In this document: positions 1-7,906 of the stretch, in pieces
Position numbering within the stretch: position 1 is the stretch's first letter
Layout: each line of letters starts with the position of its first letter
Source: Bacillus sp. N13C7
GTDB lineage: Bacteria > Bacillota > Bacilli > Bacillales > Bacillaceae
Assembly (NCBI RefSeq): GCF_026790065.1
Contig: NZ_JALAMO010000016.1
Span: 62,001 to 126,000 of the forward strand
Length of the DNA: 64,000 nucleotides
Reading direction: 5' to 3'
Program-made: the position numbers and the translations under genes
Notes under the pieces: model-generated
What the model was told of the DNA's origin: nothing
The model's input: the letters and a program-made list of their open reading frames with translations, nothing else
Database searches by the model: none

Positions 1-1
1 C

Positions 2-865
2 GAGAAACGGATTGAAGACATGGATCGAAGCGGCATTCAAACCTCAATTCTCTCATTGACACAGCCTGGTATTGAAGGTATCACAGATCCTGACAGAGCT
101 GTGAAACTCGCAAGGCAAATGAACGATCACGCTGCGGAATTCTTCGTTTCTAAGCATCCTGACCGCTTTAAAGCATTTGCGGCAGTTCCGCTTCAAGATC
201 CTGAAGAAGCCGCGAAGGAACTTGAACGGGCCGTAAACGAGCTCGGCTTTGTAGGTGCCTTGGTCAACGGCTACAGCAACATCGGGGACGAAAACACCGC
301 TCAATATTTGGACGAGCCCCAGGTGCGCCCTTTCTGGGAAAAAGCCGCACAGCTGCAGGTTCCCGTCTATCTGCATCCGCGTATCCCGCTGCCGCATCAG
401 CAGCGCATCTATGAAGGCTACGAGGGCCTCCTCGGTTCAGCGTGGGGCTTTGGTTTTGAAACAGCAACACATGCCATCCGCCTGATGCTCAGCGGCCTTT
501 TCGACGAATACCCTGATTTGACTGTCATCCTCGGCCACTTAGGGGAGGGCCTGCCGTTTACATTGCCGCGGGTTGAACACAGGCTCCGCCATCAGCGTCC
601 TGAAACCCACGGCAGCCATAAGAAAGCGCCAACTGAATACCTCCGCAAAAACTTTTATCTCACAACAAGCGGCGTGTTCAGAACCCAGGCTTTAATTGAT
701 ACATTGCTGGAGGTCGGCTCAGACCGCATCCTATTCTCTGTCGACTATCCGTACGAAACGATGGAAGAAATCTCTTCTTGGTTTGACCAATGTCCAATCA
801 GTGAAACAGACCGATACAAAATCGGCACTGAAAATGCGGCTAAGCTTTTTCAATTCAATAAATAA
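2..865 (+). CDS. Amidohydrolase-2 family protein (decarboxylase-like), 5' end cut off
   Basis: The reading frame is open to the left edge, so the true start and the N-terminal metal-binding ExH/HxH segment lie outside the window; an internal Met occurs at 20. What remains (about 287 residues) has the amidohydrolase-2 TIM-barrel pattern of gamma-resorcylate/2,3-dihydroxybenzoate decarboxylases: a metal-ligand His in VYLHPR, a conserved GHLGEGLPF segment and the catalytic Asp in FSVDYPYE near the C-terminus. By family it would be a zinc or manganese enzyme acting on an aromatic carboxylate; the substrate cannot be told. It ends at a bidirectional terminator facing yesF. In strain 168 I expect cotJ genes next to yesF, so this neighbour looks strain-specific. 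Confidence 0.8.
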   Translation, partial: EKRIEDMDRSGIQTSILSLTQPGIEGITDPDRAVKLARQMNDHAAEFFVSKHPDRFKAFAAVPLQDPEEAAKELERAVNELGFVGALVNGYSNIGDENTAQYLDEPQVRPFWEKAAQLQVPVYLHPRIPLPHQQRIYEGYEGLLGSAWGFGFETATHAIRLMLSGLFDEYPDLTVILGHLGEGLPFTLPRVEHRLRHQRPETHGSHKKAPTEYLRKNFYLTTSGVFRTQALIDTLLEVGSDRILFSVDYPYETMEEISSWFDQCPISETDRYKIGTENAAKLFQFNK

Positions 866-867
866 AA

Positions 868-898
868 AGAAGACCTTCGGCATCGCCGAAGGTCTTTC
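868..898. terminator. Bidirectional terminator between the amidohydrolase and yesF
   Basis: Perfect inverted repeat AAGACCTTCGG / CCGAAGGTCTT with a short loop, A-rich on the left and T-rich on the right. It sits between two convergent genes and can serve both. Confidence 0.85.
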
Positions 899-922
899 TA
901 GATCAATCAGTCCAAAATAAGG

Positions 923-1771
923 TCAGCGTTTCCAGTATGCAGCATGAGCGGCCGCAAACTCAGTCAGCGAACGGGGTTCTTTTCCCGTCACACGCTTCAC
1001 TGTATCTGTTACCCGATGTTCCGCACCATGGCTGATTGCTTCATCAAGCTCCGCCATAAAATGGGCATAATCCGCAGGCAAACCTCCTGCCTCCATTTTA
1101 TGCTGCAGCTCGGAACGAGAAATGCTGACGTGCTCCACCCGGCGTCCCGCCGCAGCTCCGATGATCTCCGCCGCTTCGGCATAGCTCAGCGCCTCGGGAC
1201 CTGTCAGAATATGATGTGTTTGATGAGGAACATCATCAATCAAAGCCCTGACGGCTGTTTCTGCGATGTCATCAGCATCAATAAACCCAAGTTTTCCTTC
1301 ACCCGAAGCCGTTATGATGCGCCCCTCGGTTTGAATAGACATGCGATGCTGGACATTGATGAAGTTTTGCATAAAGTAAGAAGGGCGGAGCACCGTCCAT
1401 TCAGGAAAATCGCGTACTGCCTGATGAAGCTCACCAAACACATGGCCATCCTCAGGGACAACAGACGCACTTTGCATCACGACACGCTTTGCACCGAGAC
1501 GCTTTGCCTCCTTTAAAAAGGGAAGCACATAAGGGGCCGGGTCAAGCTCACCAACCGGGGCAACAAGATAGATCTGTTTTATCTGTTCCAAAGCTGGCGT
1601 GAAACTGGAGACGTCTTTCCAATCAAAATACACATATTCAGCATCAGCAAGCTCACCCTTTTTCCGGCTTGCAATCCGCACCCTGTACCCGAGATCTATT
1701 AAACGGCTGGCGATTCGGCTTCCGACTGTGCCGGTCCCGCCAGTGATTAAAATTGGCTGCTGTTTCATCAT
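923..1771 (-). CDS. yesF: NmrA-like NAD(P)-binding protein YesF
   Basis: Rossmann-fold protein of the atypical short-chain dehydrogenase/NmrA type. The N-terminus carries the glycine-rich nucleotide-binding motif GGTGTVGSRIA, and the protein (282 aa) lacks an obvious classical YxxxK catalytic motif, as is usual for NmrA-like quinone oxidoreductase relatives. The start at 1771 is chosen because a GGGGAG ribosome-binding site lies 8 nt upstream and because its ATG overlaps the yesE stop (ATGA), giving translational coupling; a second ATG is directly adjacent at 1768. It forms an operon with yesE, probably repressed by YezE. Substrate unknown. Confidence 0.85.
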   Translation of the reverse strand: MMKQQPILITGGTGTVGSRIASRLIDLGYRVRIASRKKGELADAEYVYFDWKDVSSFTPALEQIKQIYLVAPVGELDPAPYVLPFLKEAKRLGAKRVVMQSASVVPEDGHVFGELHQAVRDFPEWTVLRPSYFMQNFINVQHRMSIQTEGRIITASGEGKLGFIDADDIAETAVRALIDDVPHQTHHILTGPEALSYAEAAEIIGAAAGRRVEHVSISRSELQHKMEAGGLPADYAHFMAELDEAISHGAEHRVTDTVKRVTGKEPRSLTEFAAAHAAYWKR

Positions 1772-2211
1772 TTTCCACTCTCCCCTGTTTGCAAAAATGA
1801 TCCCCCAAACGCCTCTTGTACAACAAGCGGATTCCAATAATCCTTGTAACGCATTATGCGGCCATCATTTGTTTCGATGACACTGATATAGCTTTGGCGA
1901 TAAGGCAGCCCGGTCTTAATCACATGGCCGTCACATTGAAACTCCGCAATCACCGTATTCGAGTCTGCTGAACGGTACACTGTCGGAGTGGTAAATGAAG
2001 AAAGATGGATCTGCTTAGGATAATCCTTAATATAGTTGTAAATGGCCGCTTTTCCTTCTATTCTTTTTGGTGATCCCTCCGGCGCATAAGGAAACTCAAA
2101 TACAGCATTCTCATCCCAAAGCTCCATCCAGCTCTTCATGTCCTTCTCAAGCATATACGCCATGAACTTTTTCAATGTGCCACATGCCTTTTCAAATTCA
2201 GTCGTCAGCAT
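1768..2211 (-). CDS. yesE: SnoaL-like polyketide-cyclase-fold protein YesE
   Basis: 147-residue protein of the SnoaL-like/NTF2-like alpha+beta barrel superfamily: it has the N-terminal helical pair, the DENAVFEFPYAP strand and the YKDYWNPLVV C-terminal segment typical of this fold. Family members are small cyclases, isomerases or ligand-binding proteins, so the exact reaction is open. It is the first gene of the yesE–yesF operon and is preceded at 2239–2250 by a site similar to the palindrome in front of yezE, which suggests control by that TetR regulator. Confidence 0.85.
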   Translation of the reverse strand: MLTTEFEKACGTLKKFMAYMLEKDMKSWMELWDENAVFEFPYAPEGSPKRIEGKAAIYNYIKDYPKQIHLSSFTTPTVYRSADSNTVIAEFQCDGHVIKTGLPYRQSYISVIETNDGRIMRYKDYWNPLVVQEAFGGSFLQTGESGK

Positions 2212-2238
2212 TTATCATCACCTCATGATTTGTTTTTA

Positions 2239-2250
2239 GACCGTTCAGTC
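2239..2250. promoter_or_regulatory. Candidate YezE operator upstream of yesE
   Basis: GACCGTTCAGTC matches 10 of 12 bases of the perfect palindrome found upstream of yezE. It lies about 28 bp in front of the yesE start. The assignment to YezE is inference from shared sequence and position. Confidence 0.55.
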
Positions 2251-2290
2251 CGAAAAATGCATACATGGGCAAAGAATCCTTTACCACATG

Positions 2291-2875
2291 TTAATCAAGC
2301 ACTGATAAACTTACGTCAACATGGTCCTGAAGCCGGTCCATATCAGCCGTCACTTTGGCGACAAACGTCAGAGACAGCCTGCTCTGATTCAAATACCGGG
2401 CAAGCGCCAATATATCATTGTCTTCGCCAGTCAATTCTCCTTGTTCCCTCGCTCTTAAAAGTGCTTGATAAAAAGCGTCCTCAAGCTGCTTCGACTGTCC
2501 CTCAAAATACCGGGCAAGCTCAGGGTCATGCGGGATTTGTTCAATCGCGCTGTTTATGATGTAGCACGCCTTCGCACGTTCCGGATCTCTCAGGGCATTG
2601 ACACCCTCCTGAAAAATATCACGAATGGCTTCCTTTACAGATCCTGGCGCTTCAAGCCTTTCCATAACAGCAGTGTTTTTCCCGTCAAGATACGATTTCA
2701 CAGCGGACAAAAACAAATCACGCTTCGTGCCATACGTATCATACAAACTCTGGCGCGCAATGCCTAAATGAGAGAGCAGATCCTGAAGAGACGTTCCTTC
2801 GTAGCCATACTCTCCAAAAACCTCTATCGCTCTGTGAAGAACAAGGGCCGTATCAAATTCTTTATTCCTCCCCAA
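2291..2875 (-). CDS. yezE: TetR-family transcriptional regulator YezE
   Basis: 194-residue TetR/AcrR regulator. Residues 10–55 form the DNA-binding domain with the typical Y-G-Y-E-G-T-S-L helix-turn-helix signature and the following RQSLYDTYGTKRDLF recognition-helix region; the remainder is the helical ligand-binding and dimerisation domain. It lies directly upstream of yesE–yesF on the same strand but is separated from yesE by about 80 bp containing an operator-like site, so it probably represses both itself and yesEF. Inducer unknown. Confidence 0.88.
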   Translation of the reverse strand: MGRNKEFDTALVLHRAIEVFGEYGYEGTSLQDLLSHLGIARQSLYDTYGTKRDLFLSAVKSYLDGKNTAVMERLEAPGSVKEAIRDIFQEGVNALRDPERAKACYIINSAIEQIPHDPELARYFEGQSKQLEDAFYQALLRAREQGELTGEDNDILALARYLNQSRLSLTFVAKVTADMDRLQDHVDVSLSVLD

Positions 2876-2914
2876 AAGACGATCACCTCCTGAAACAAAT
2901 GTTACCAGTTTCCA

Positions 2915-2926
2915 GACTGATCAGTC
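2915..2926. promoter_or_regulatory. Perfect palindrome upstream of yezE, likely autoregulatory operator
   Basis: GACTGATCAGTC is a 12-bp perfect palindrome about 40 bp upstream of the yezE start codon. TetR regulators usually bind such palindromes in their own promoter, and a near-copy precedes yesE. Confidence 0.65.
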
Positions 2927-2937
2927 AAGAAAGAAGA

Positions 2938-2968
2938 TAAAAAAACACTCTTGAGCTGCAAGAGTGCC
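2938..2968 (-). terminator. Terminator downstream of yeeK
   Basis: CACTCTT / AAGAGTG stem followed on the minus strand by a run of T. It ends yeeK transcription just before the yezE promoter region. Confidence 0.75.
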
Positions 2969-2984
2969 TCTTTTTATAATCTCT

Positions 2985-3377
2985 TTATTTATAGCCGTCT
3001 TGTCCCCAATGGCCCATATGGTGGTGATGGTGGCCATAATTACCGTCGTGATGATGATGATCTTTTCCATCATGATGATGGTGATAATAGTGATGATGCC
3101 CAACATTCTCATGATGCATGCCGTAGCTCGGATCACCTCCAGTTCCCGGATACCCAGCATATCCGCCGCTCGGATAACCGCCATAGCCCCCGTGTGCGCC
3201 ATAGCCCGGAAACCCGCTGGCTCCTCCATACATGCCGTGTCCCGGGTAGCCTGCATCTGGCATACCGTATCCCGGATAGCCTGCACCTTGCATGCCATAT
3301 CCCTGATGGCCAATACCACAGCCCGGATAACCAAAACCGGGTCCGCCATACATATGTCTAATATCAGTCATATTCAT
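2985..3377 (-). CDS. yeeK: Gly/His/Tyr-rich spore coat-associated protein YeeK
   Basis: 130-residue low-complexity protein. The first two thirds consist of degenerate repeats of Gly-Tyr-Pro/Gly-Met-containing units (GYPGYGMPDAGYPGHGM and similar); the last third is a His/Tyr/Asp-rich tail with several runs of four to five His. Composition and synteny match B. subtilis YeeK, a coat-associated protein made late in sporulation. The start at 3377 (MNMTDIRH) is preferred over an upstream in-frame ATG at 3395 because AAGGAG sits 7 nt upstream. The His-rich tail could bind metal, but that is inference. It is a single-gene unit with its own terminator. Confidence 0.8.
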   Translation of the reverse strand: MNMTDIRHMYGGPGFGYPGCGIGHQGYGMQGAGYPGYGMPDAGYPGHGMYGGASGFPGYGAHGGYGGYPSGGYAGYPGTGGDPSYGMHHENVGHHHYYHHHHDGKDHHHHDGNYGHHHHHMGHWGQDGYK

Positions 3378-3461
3378 CCACTCTCTCCTTCGCATAGGTT
3401 ACAGTCCAGAGTATGAGAGGATCTTATAGATCGTATGGGCGGCCGCCTAAACCAGCTAAAA

Positions 3462-3488
3462 AGAAAAAAGCAGACCATGACAGTCTGC
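3462..3488 (-). terminator. Terminator downstream of yeeI
   Basis: GCAGAC / GTCTGC stem with a 7-nt loop, followed on the minus strand by a T-rich tract, just beyond the yeeI stop codon. Confidence 0.8.
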
Positions 3489-3495
3489 TCACTTC

Positions 3496-4215
3496 TTATT
3501 CACCTAAATCAACGTTATGATACACCTGCTGAACATCTTCCAAATCCTCTAATGCATCAATCAATTTTTCAAACTGTTCCTTCGCATCATCCGGAAGCGT
3601 TACTTCGCTTTGCGCAAGCATGGTCAGCTCCGCTACAGTAAATTCCTCAACGCCCGCGTTTTTAAACGCCTCCTGCACCGCATGGAATTGATCAGGCTCA
3701 GCATATACGATCACGCTGTCATCCTCCTCTAAAATGTCACGGACGTCGACATCCGCTTCCATCAGGATTTCAAGCGCTTCATCAGCTGTTTTGCCTTCTA
3801 CACCGATTACAGCCGTTGCGTCAAACATGTAAGCAACAGATCCGCTCACACCCATGTTTCCGCCGTTTTTCCCGAACGCCGCCCGCACTTCCGGCGCCGT
3901 GCGGTTTACATTATTCGTCAGCGCATCAACGATAATCATTGATCCGTTCGGCCCGAAGCCCTCATAACGAAGCTCATCGTAATTCTCTTCCGCTCCGCCC
4001 TTCGCCTTCTCGATCGCACGTTCAATGATATTTTTCGGCACGCTGTAAGTCTTCGCGCGCTCAAGCACAACCTTCAGCGCCTGGTTGGATTCCGGATCAG
4101 GCTCGCCCTGCTTCGCCGCCACATAAATCTCACGGCCAAACTTCGCATAAATCCGACTCGTATTCGCGTCCTTAGACGCCTTCTTCTCTTTAATATTGTT
4201 CCACTTACGGCCCAT
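3496..4215 (-). CDS. yeeI: YebC/PmpR/TACO1 family protein YeeI
   Basis: 239-residue protein of the widespread YebC/TACO1 family. The N-terminus [16 protein letters not shown] and the internal [21 protein letters not shown] segment are family hallmarks. Members were first described as DNA-binding regulators (PmpR) and more recently as factors aiding translation of proline-rich stretches; I cannot decide between these from sequence. The start at 4215 is chosen because family members begin at MGRKW and a GGAG motif lies just upstream; the longer frame to 4272 has no support. Confidence 0.9.
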   Translation of the reverse strand: MGRKWNNIKEKKASKDANTSRIYAKFGREIYVAAKQGEPDPESNQALKVVLERAKTYSVPKNIIERAIEKAKGGAEENYDELRYEGFGPNGSMIIVDALTNNVNRTAPEVRAAFGKNGGNMGVSGSVAYMFDATAVIGVEGKTADEALEILMEADVDVRDILEEDDSVIVYAEPDQFHAVQEAFKNAGVEEFTVAELTMLAQSEVTLPDDAKEQFEKLIDALEDLEDVQQVYHNVDLGE

Positions 4216-4363
4216 GATGCTCCACTCTCTTTCATATATATCAATCTGTATATTGTTATTCACTTTATCCATTATACCTCAAATGGTTTGGTTGTTTCGA
4301 GTGTCTTGCGTTAGAAATAGAAGGAATGCCGCAGAGTTAAAGGCCATCCAGCTTCCGTAAAGC

Positions 4364-4395
4364 AAGAAAAAAAGCCCTAGCTAAGGGCTTTTTTC
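4364..4395 (-). terminator. Terminator of the rapH–phrH operon
   Basis: AAAGCCCT / AGGGCTTT stem immediately downstream of, and overlapping, the end of phrH, flanked by A and T runs on the two sides, so it can act in both directions. Confidence 0.75.
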
Positions 4396-4556
4396 TCCTG
4401 ATCACTCATGAGATGATGAGAGGAATGATCGAGATACGTCGTGTTTCGATCTGTTGATTCCTTAAATCCGCCGGACTTTGTCAGGAATGGAAACGACATG
4501 CTTCCGAAAACTAACGTAACAGCAAGGCACATCATCACTTTTTTCTTAATAAGCAT
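4377..4556 (-). CDS. phrH: Phr signal peptide precursor PhrH
   Basis: 59-residue small protein. It begins MLIKKKVMMCLAVTLVFG, a basic n-region plus hydrophobic core typical of a Sec export signal, and contains TDRNTT, the hexapeptide known as the PhrH signal that inhibits RapH. In contrast to most Phr precursors, the signal lies internally and is followed by a His/Ser-rich 20-residue tail. The start codon overlaps the last 11 bp of rapH, the usual rap–phr arrangement. After export and cleavage the peptide is imported by Opp and blocks RapH. Confidence 0.9.
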   Translation of the reverse strand: MLIKKKVMMCLAVTLVFGSMSFPFLTKSGGFKESTDRNTTYLDHSSHHLMSDQEKKALS

Positions 4557-5688
4557 ATAAACACTCTCCTTTTAACATATCTTCCTGGGCTTTCAACACT
4601 TTCCGATAAAACGCAGCAGCGTGCTCAAAACGACAGCGGCTTTCAAAAACTGCGGCAGCGCTGCGGGCACATGCCTCAATGTAAGCGTACAGATTCTTTT
4701 TTTCGAAATAGGCTAGCATTTCAAGGATTTTGGTTTCATCAGCTCTCTCTTTGTAGACGGCCTGCAAGAACAGATACAATTCTTTATAAAGTTTGTGAGA
4801 ACCCGCATTTGGATATGTTCCCATATGTTCTAATCCTTCCTCTATGAACTGAAACGCCTTCTCTGTTTGGTCCGCTTTACATAATGTCCAGCTTAATCCA
4901 AACAAGACGTTCGGAAGCAAATCAGGAACTTTCTCTCTGCTTACCTTCGCCGCTTTTTGGAAATGTTCTACAGCCTTATGATCGTCTCCTGATCTGTCAT
5001 AGCTGTTCGCGATGTTCAACAGAGAAATGGCGATAAATCGGTCGTTTTGAATGTCCATGGCCAATTCCAGCGCCTTTTCTAAATGCGGGAGCGCTTTATC
5101 ATAATGTTTGAAATCATCATAGTTGCCGGCGATCACAAACAAGCTTTGTATGGTTCTAATGCTGTATAGGGGATAGTTTTGATAAATGTCTAAGGCTTGA
5201 AGAATATGATGCATCGACACATGGGTTTGCTTCATGTGATAATACGCTTCGGCCACTTTAAAATGGAATTCCGCTATCTCAATTTCATCTGACACAAACG
5301 GCAGCTCTTTCTCCGCCTCGCGATAATACCCGATCGCTTCCACATATTCTTTCTGATCAAATTCATACATGCCGCGGAAAAACAAAGAGTAGTATTTCAA
5401 AAGGCCTGTGAGTTTTTTCTGAGGGGTCTCAATCGTTTCAAGAAGCTCTGTCACTGTAGGGCGATTCCCGTATGTTTGTCCCGGCTCCAAATAATCAAGC
5501 ATCAGCTGGTGCCGAAAACACATCAGAGAATAATAGATCAGCAAATCCTGGTCCTCTTCCATCTGCTGAATGTCCTGCTCCACCTCCGCTTTCAGAACCT
5601 CAGCATCCGGAACACTGAACTGGCGAATCATTTTATACCATTCATTAATCTTAACACCTACACGCGAAGACGGTATGGCTTGACTCAA
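4546..5688 (-). CDS. rapH: Response regulator aspartate phosphatase RapH
   Basis: 380-residue Rap protein: an N-terminal three-helix bundle (about residues 1–75, starting SQAIPSSRVGVKINEWY) followed by tetratricopeptide repeats (for example the YDKALPHLEKALELA and HKAVEHFQKAAKVS units). RapH is known to dephosphorylate Spo0F~P and to block ComA binding to DNA, linking competence and sporulation; PhrH counteracts it. I choose the TTG at 5688 as start because GGAGGGAAG lies at good spacing and the known protein begins there; the frame upstream to 5736 is unlikely to be translated. The C-terminal part differs from the 168 protein in several places, so the strain is not 168. Confidence 0.92.
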   Translation of the reverse strand: MSQAIPSSRVGVKINEWYKMIRQFSVPDAEVLKAEVEQDIQQMEEDQDLLIYYSLMCFRHQLMLDYLEPGQTYGNRPTVTELLETIETPQKKLTGLLKYYSLFFRGMYEFDQKEYVEAIGYYREAEKELPFVSDEIEIAEFHFKVAEAYYHMKQTHVSMHHILQALDIYQNYPLYSIRTIQSLFVIAGNYDDFKHYDKALPHLEKALELAMDIQNDRFIAISLLNIANSYDRSGDDHKAVEHFQKAAKVSREKVPDLLPNVLFGLSWTLCKADQTEKAFQFIEEGLEHMGTYPNAGSHKLYKELYLFLQAVYKERADETKILEMLAYFEKKNLYAYIEACARSAAAVFESRCRFEHAAAFYRKVLKAQEDMLKGECLYAY

Positions 5689-5799
5689 CGGCTTCCCTCC
5701 TTCTCTATGAGATATGTCATATTCTATCAATCCCAAATTTTGAAAACAATACGGAAGGAAGAAATTGTTTTTTCATCCTGTCAATTTGTTTTTTTTCGC

Positions 5800-5826
5800 A
5801 AAAAAGACCCTTTACGCAAGGGTCCA
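5800..5826 (-). terminator. Terminator downstream of the split membrane-anchored protein gene
   Basis: GACCCTT / AAGGGTC stem with a 5-nt loop followed on the minus strand by a T run; it lies just after the stop codon at 5851 and upstream of rapH. Confidence 0.75.
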
Positions 5827-5850
5827 TGTCAATCTTATTTCATATAGTAT

Positions 5851-6869
5851 TCACTTATTGTCAACCACAACAAAATCCTGAACCTTCACCCGTTCCTCAG
5901 GCAAATCAAACTGATAAAGCATCTTCTTAGAATGGATATCAAACACACCTACATACCCGCCGATGCCCTTTTTATGCTCTTCCTGGGCGACAATATACAA
6001 TAGATTCCCCTTAAACTCCGCTTCCATATAAGGGAAATTCAAATGATATGAATGAAAAGAAAATTCCTTCCCATACTCCAGCAAGTTCGCCTCCCCCTCT
6101 TTGTCTTCGTACGTCACGTAAAAACTGCCGCTTTCTCTGTCATAGTATACGGTATCAGCGTATTCAAGATCATCAGGATACGGAATATATGTCGTTTTCC
6201 ATGTCCCTTTTTCAATCACAGTCAATTTATGATCCGAGCTCGCGACAATAAATTCCTCCGATTCTGCGAATTGATCAGCGTATGAGGCTAAACTCAGGGT
6301 CTTAATGATTTCCTCTGTTTTTCTGTCAATCACGTAAATAGCCATGCCTTGAATGATATAAATATAGTTCTCATCACTGGCCCCCATCGTGACAAGCGAA
6401 GGCAAGGCAAGGCAAGGCTATATTCCTTTTTCGTTTTTCTGTCGTTTATGTGGATCTCATTTCCCGTCGTATCAACATTATAGGCCTTAACAGACACATC
6501 CTTCCCCTCATACCAAAACGCAAATGGATCTGACAGCGGATGCTCTCTGATCGCATCCTTCTCCAGCGTGTAGTAAAAAGGCTCGTGTTCCGCTAATAAG
6601 ACAAGGTCTGTGGATTTGTATGACTTCATTTGAATATAAGGAACATCCGCCACCTTGAATGTACGCCTGTTAAACCGTTCGCCTGTTGAGGTTGAGAGCA
6701 ACGTGCTTTCTTTTATGAGAGGATTGGAGTAAATAAAGAAGATGCGGTCTTCTTCGGGGTGGATAGCGGAAGATTGGACAGGATGCGTATTTTTATTTTG
6801 AAAGGAAATATATACAGCCAACATAAAAACACTTGCGAACAAACCCAATAGTATAAAACGCTTTTTCAC
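5851..6869 (-). pseudogene. Membrane-anchored protein of unknown function, split by a repeat-tract frameshift
   Basis: Two minus-strand frames (6330–6869 and 5851–6405) encode consecutive parts of one protein of about 338 residues. The first starts MKKRFILLGLFASVF, a signal anchor with a hydrophobic stretch to about residue 23; the second contains strand-rich segments (YIYIIQGMAIYVIDRKT, LTVIEKGTWKTTYI, KMLYQFDLPEERVKVQD) that look like blades of a beta-propeller outside the cell. The break is at a tract of four AAGGC units (6399–6418): with three units the frame runs on directly from SLALP into SLVTMG. This may be a disrupted gene or a reversible on/off switch. I do not recognise the family. 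Confidence 0.75.
6399..6418. repeat. Pentanucleotide tandem repeat (AAGGC)x4 inside a coding sequence
   Basis: Four perfect AAGGC copies. The distance from the start at 6869 to the downstream frame is off by exactly the amount that one 5-bp unit explains, so the copy number sets the reading frame. Confidence 0.9.
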
Positions 6870-6945
6870 ACAAACAACCCCCAGTAAATGGTTAAAAACT
6901 CTATATCGTTTTCAACATGCCCTGTACATATCCCTTGTAATCCAA

Positions 6946-6976
6946 TAAAAAAAGAACTTCTCAATGGAAGTTCTCA
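6946..6976 (-). terminator. Terminator of the nuclease-like cassette
   Basis: AGAACTTC / GAAGTTCT stem followed on the minus strand by seven T. The upstream arm touches the stop codon of the gene ending at 6974. Confidence 0.8.
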
Positions 6977-7894
6977 CTTATTTTTCTCATAGGATTGTTT
7001 GATCAACCCCATAATATATTCAATGTGTTCATCATCTTTTATGAAAATCTCATAGTCGCCATTCCCCCAGTGGCCGGTCTCAGAGACATCTCGCATTCTA
7101 TCTTCGGGATCAAGCAATTCTCCCTTTTTCATATTCACCCACACCTTAAGTCCGCTTTTTAAAAGAAGAATGTCAGTGAAATTTCGCTTATTTGATGTAA
7201 ACGCAATATAAAGCTTTGTCGGTTTGATTGAAATATGATCGTCCAAATTAAAAATGAATTCCTTTAGCTGCTGATAAAGCTCTATGATGTCAAACGGCTT
7301 ATCTGCAAGATGATCCTCTTCAGAAAACACTTTAATTTCTTTGCTGACCTCTTGAATGGTCTCACTTTGCCGTGAAATGGTCTTTATCGACTCAGAGACG
7401 CCATCAGCCTTCATTTGATTCAACTGGATCAGATCATTTTCGTATCTTTTCATCTCCCATAATTCAATTGGCAGATCTTTAAAATGGATGGATTGCTTTT
7501 GATACACCGTAAAAACAGGTGAAATAAAAATAACCTTCGACTGCGACCAGTCCACGTCATCCCGCTTTAACTGACGATCATGATTTTCATTGTACTCAAG
7601 AATGAAATCAGCTTTATGATTGAGCATAGCCGCTAAATAGGCGTAGCCCTGATCAACAACACTGAAGTTTTTCGTATTTTTATACTCGATAATCACGAAA
7701 GCATTTGTCTCATCATCAAACGCTAACGTATCAATGCGGAAATTGTTAATCCTGAATTCGGATTTTACAAACCTGAGACCTAACATCTGCTGAAGATTTG
7801 TCTCACATAAATCCTGAATCTCTTTTTCTTTTTTAAACGGTTTCTCGCGAATACCTTCGATTTGGTTTTGGCTGTTTACTTTATAGAGATACAT
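6974..7894 (-). CDS. PD-(D/E)XK nuclease-like protein with C-terminal DUF5655 domain
   Basis: 306-residue protein. Residues about 20–110 carry a nuclease core pattern: FRIDTLAF (active-site Asp) then VIIEYKNTKNFSVVDQ (E-x-K motif with a following Gln), as in DUF91/NucS-like PD-(D/E)XK proteins. The last 95 residues (from LYQQLKEFIFNLDD to the end) match the DUF5655 domain, with the GHWGNGDYEIFI segment. A charged linker separates the two. It follows the small gene at 7907–8245 by 12 bp and has GGAG 6 nt before its ATG, so the two form an operon. DNA cleavage is inferred from the motif; a role in phage or plasmid defence is possible but unproven. Confidence 0.75.
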   Translation of the reverse strand: MYLYKVNSQNQIEGIREKPFKKEKEIQDLCETNLQQMLGLRFVKSEFRINNFRIDTLAFDDETNAFVIIEYKNTKNFSVVDQGYAYLAAMLNHKADFILEYNENHDRQLKRDDVDWSQSKVIFISPVFTVYQKQSIHFKDLPIELWEMKRYENDLIQLNQMKADGVSESIKTISRQSETIQEVSKEIKVFSEEDHLADKPFDIIELYQQLKEFIFNLDDHISIKPTKLYIAFTSNKRNFTDILLLKSGLKVWVNMKKGELLDPEDRMRDVSETGHWGNGDYEIFIKDDEHIEYIMGLIKQSYEKNK

Positions 7895-7906
7895 GTTGGG
7901 CTCCTT

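Noticed and set aside
2964..3416. Plus-strand frames opposite yeeK
   Set aside because: Result of the low-complexity Gly/His codons of yeeK read backwards.
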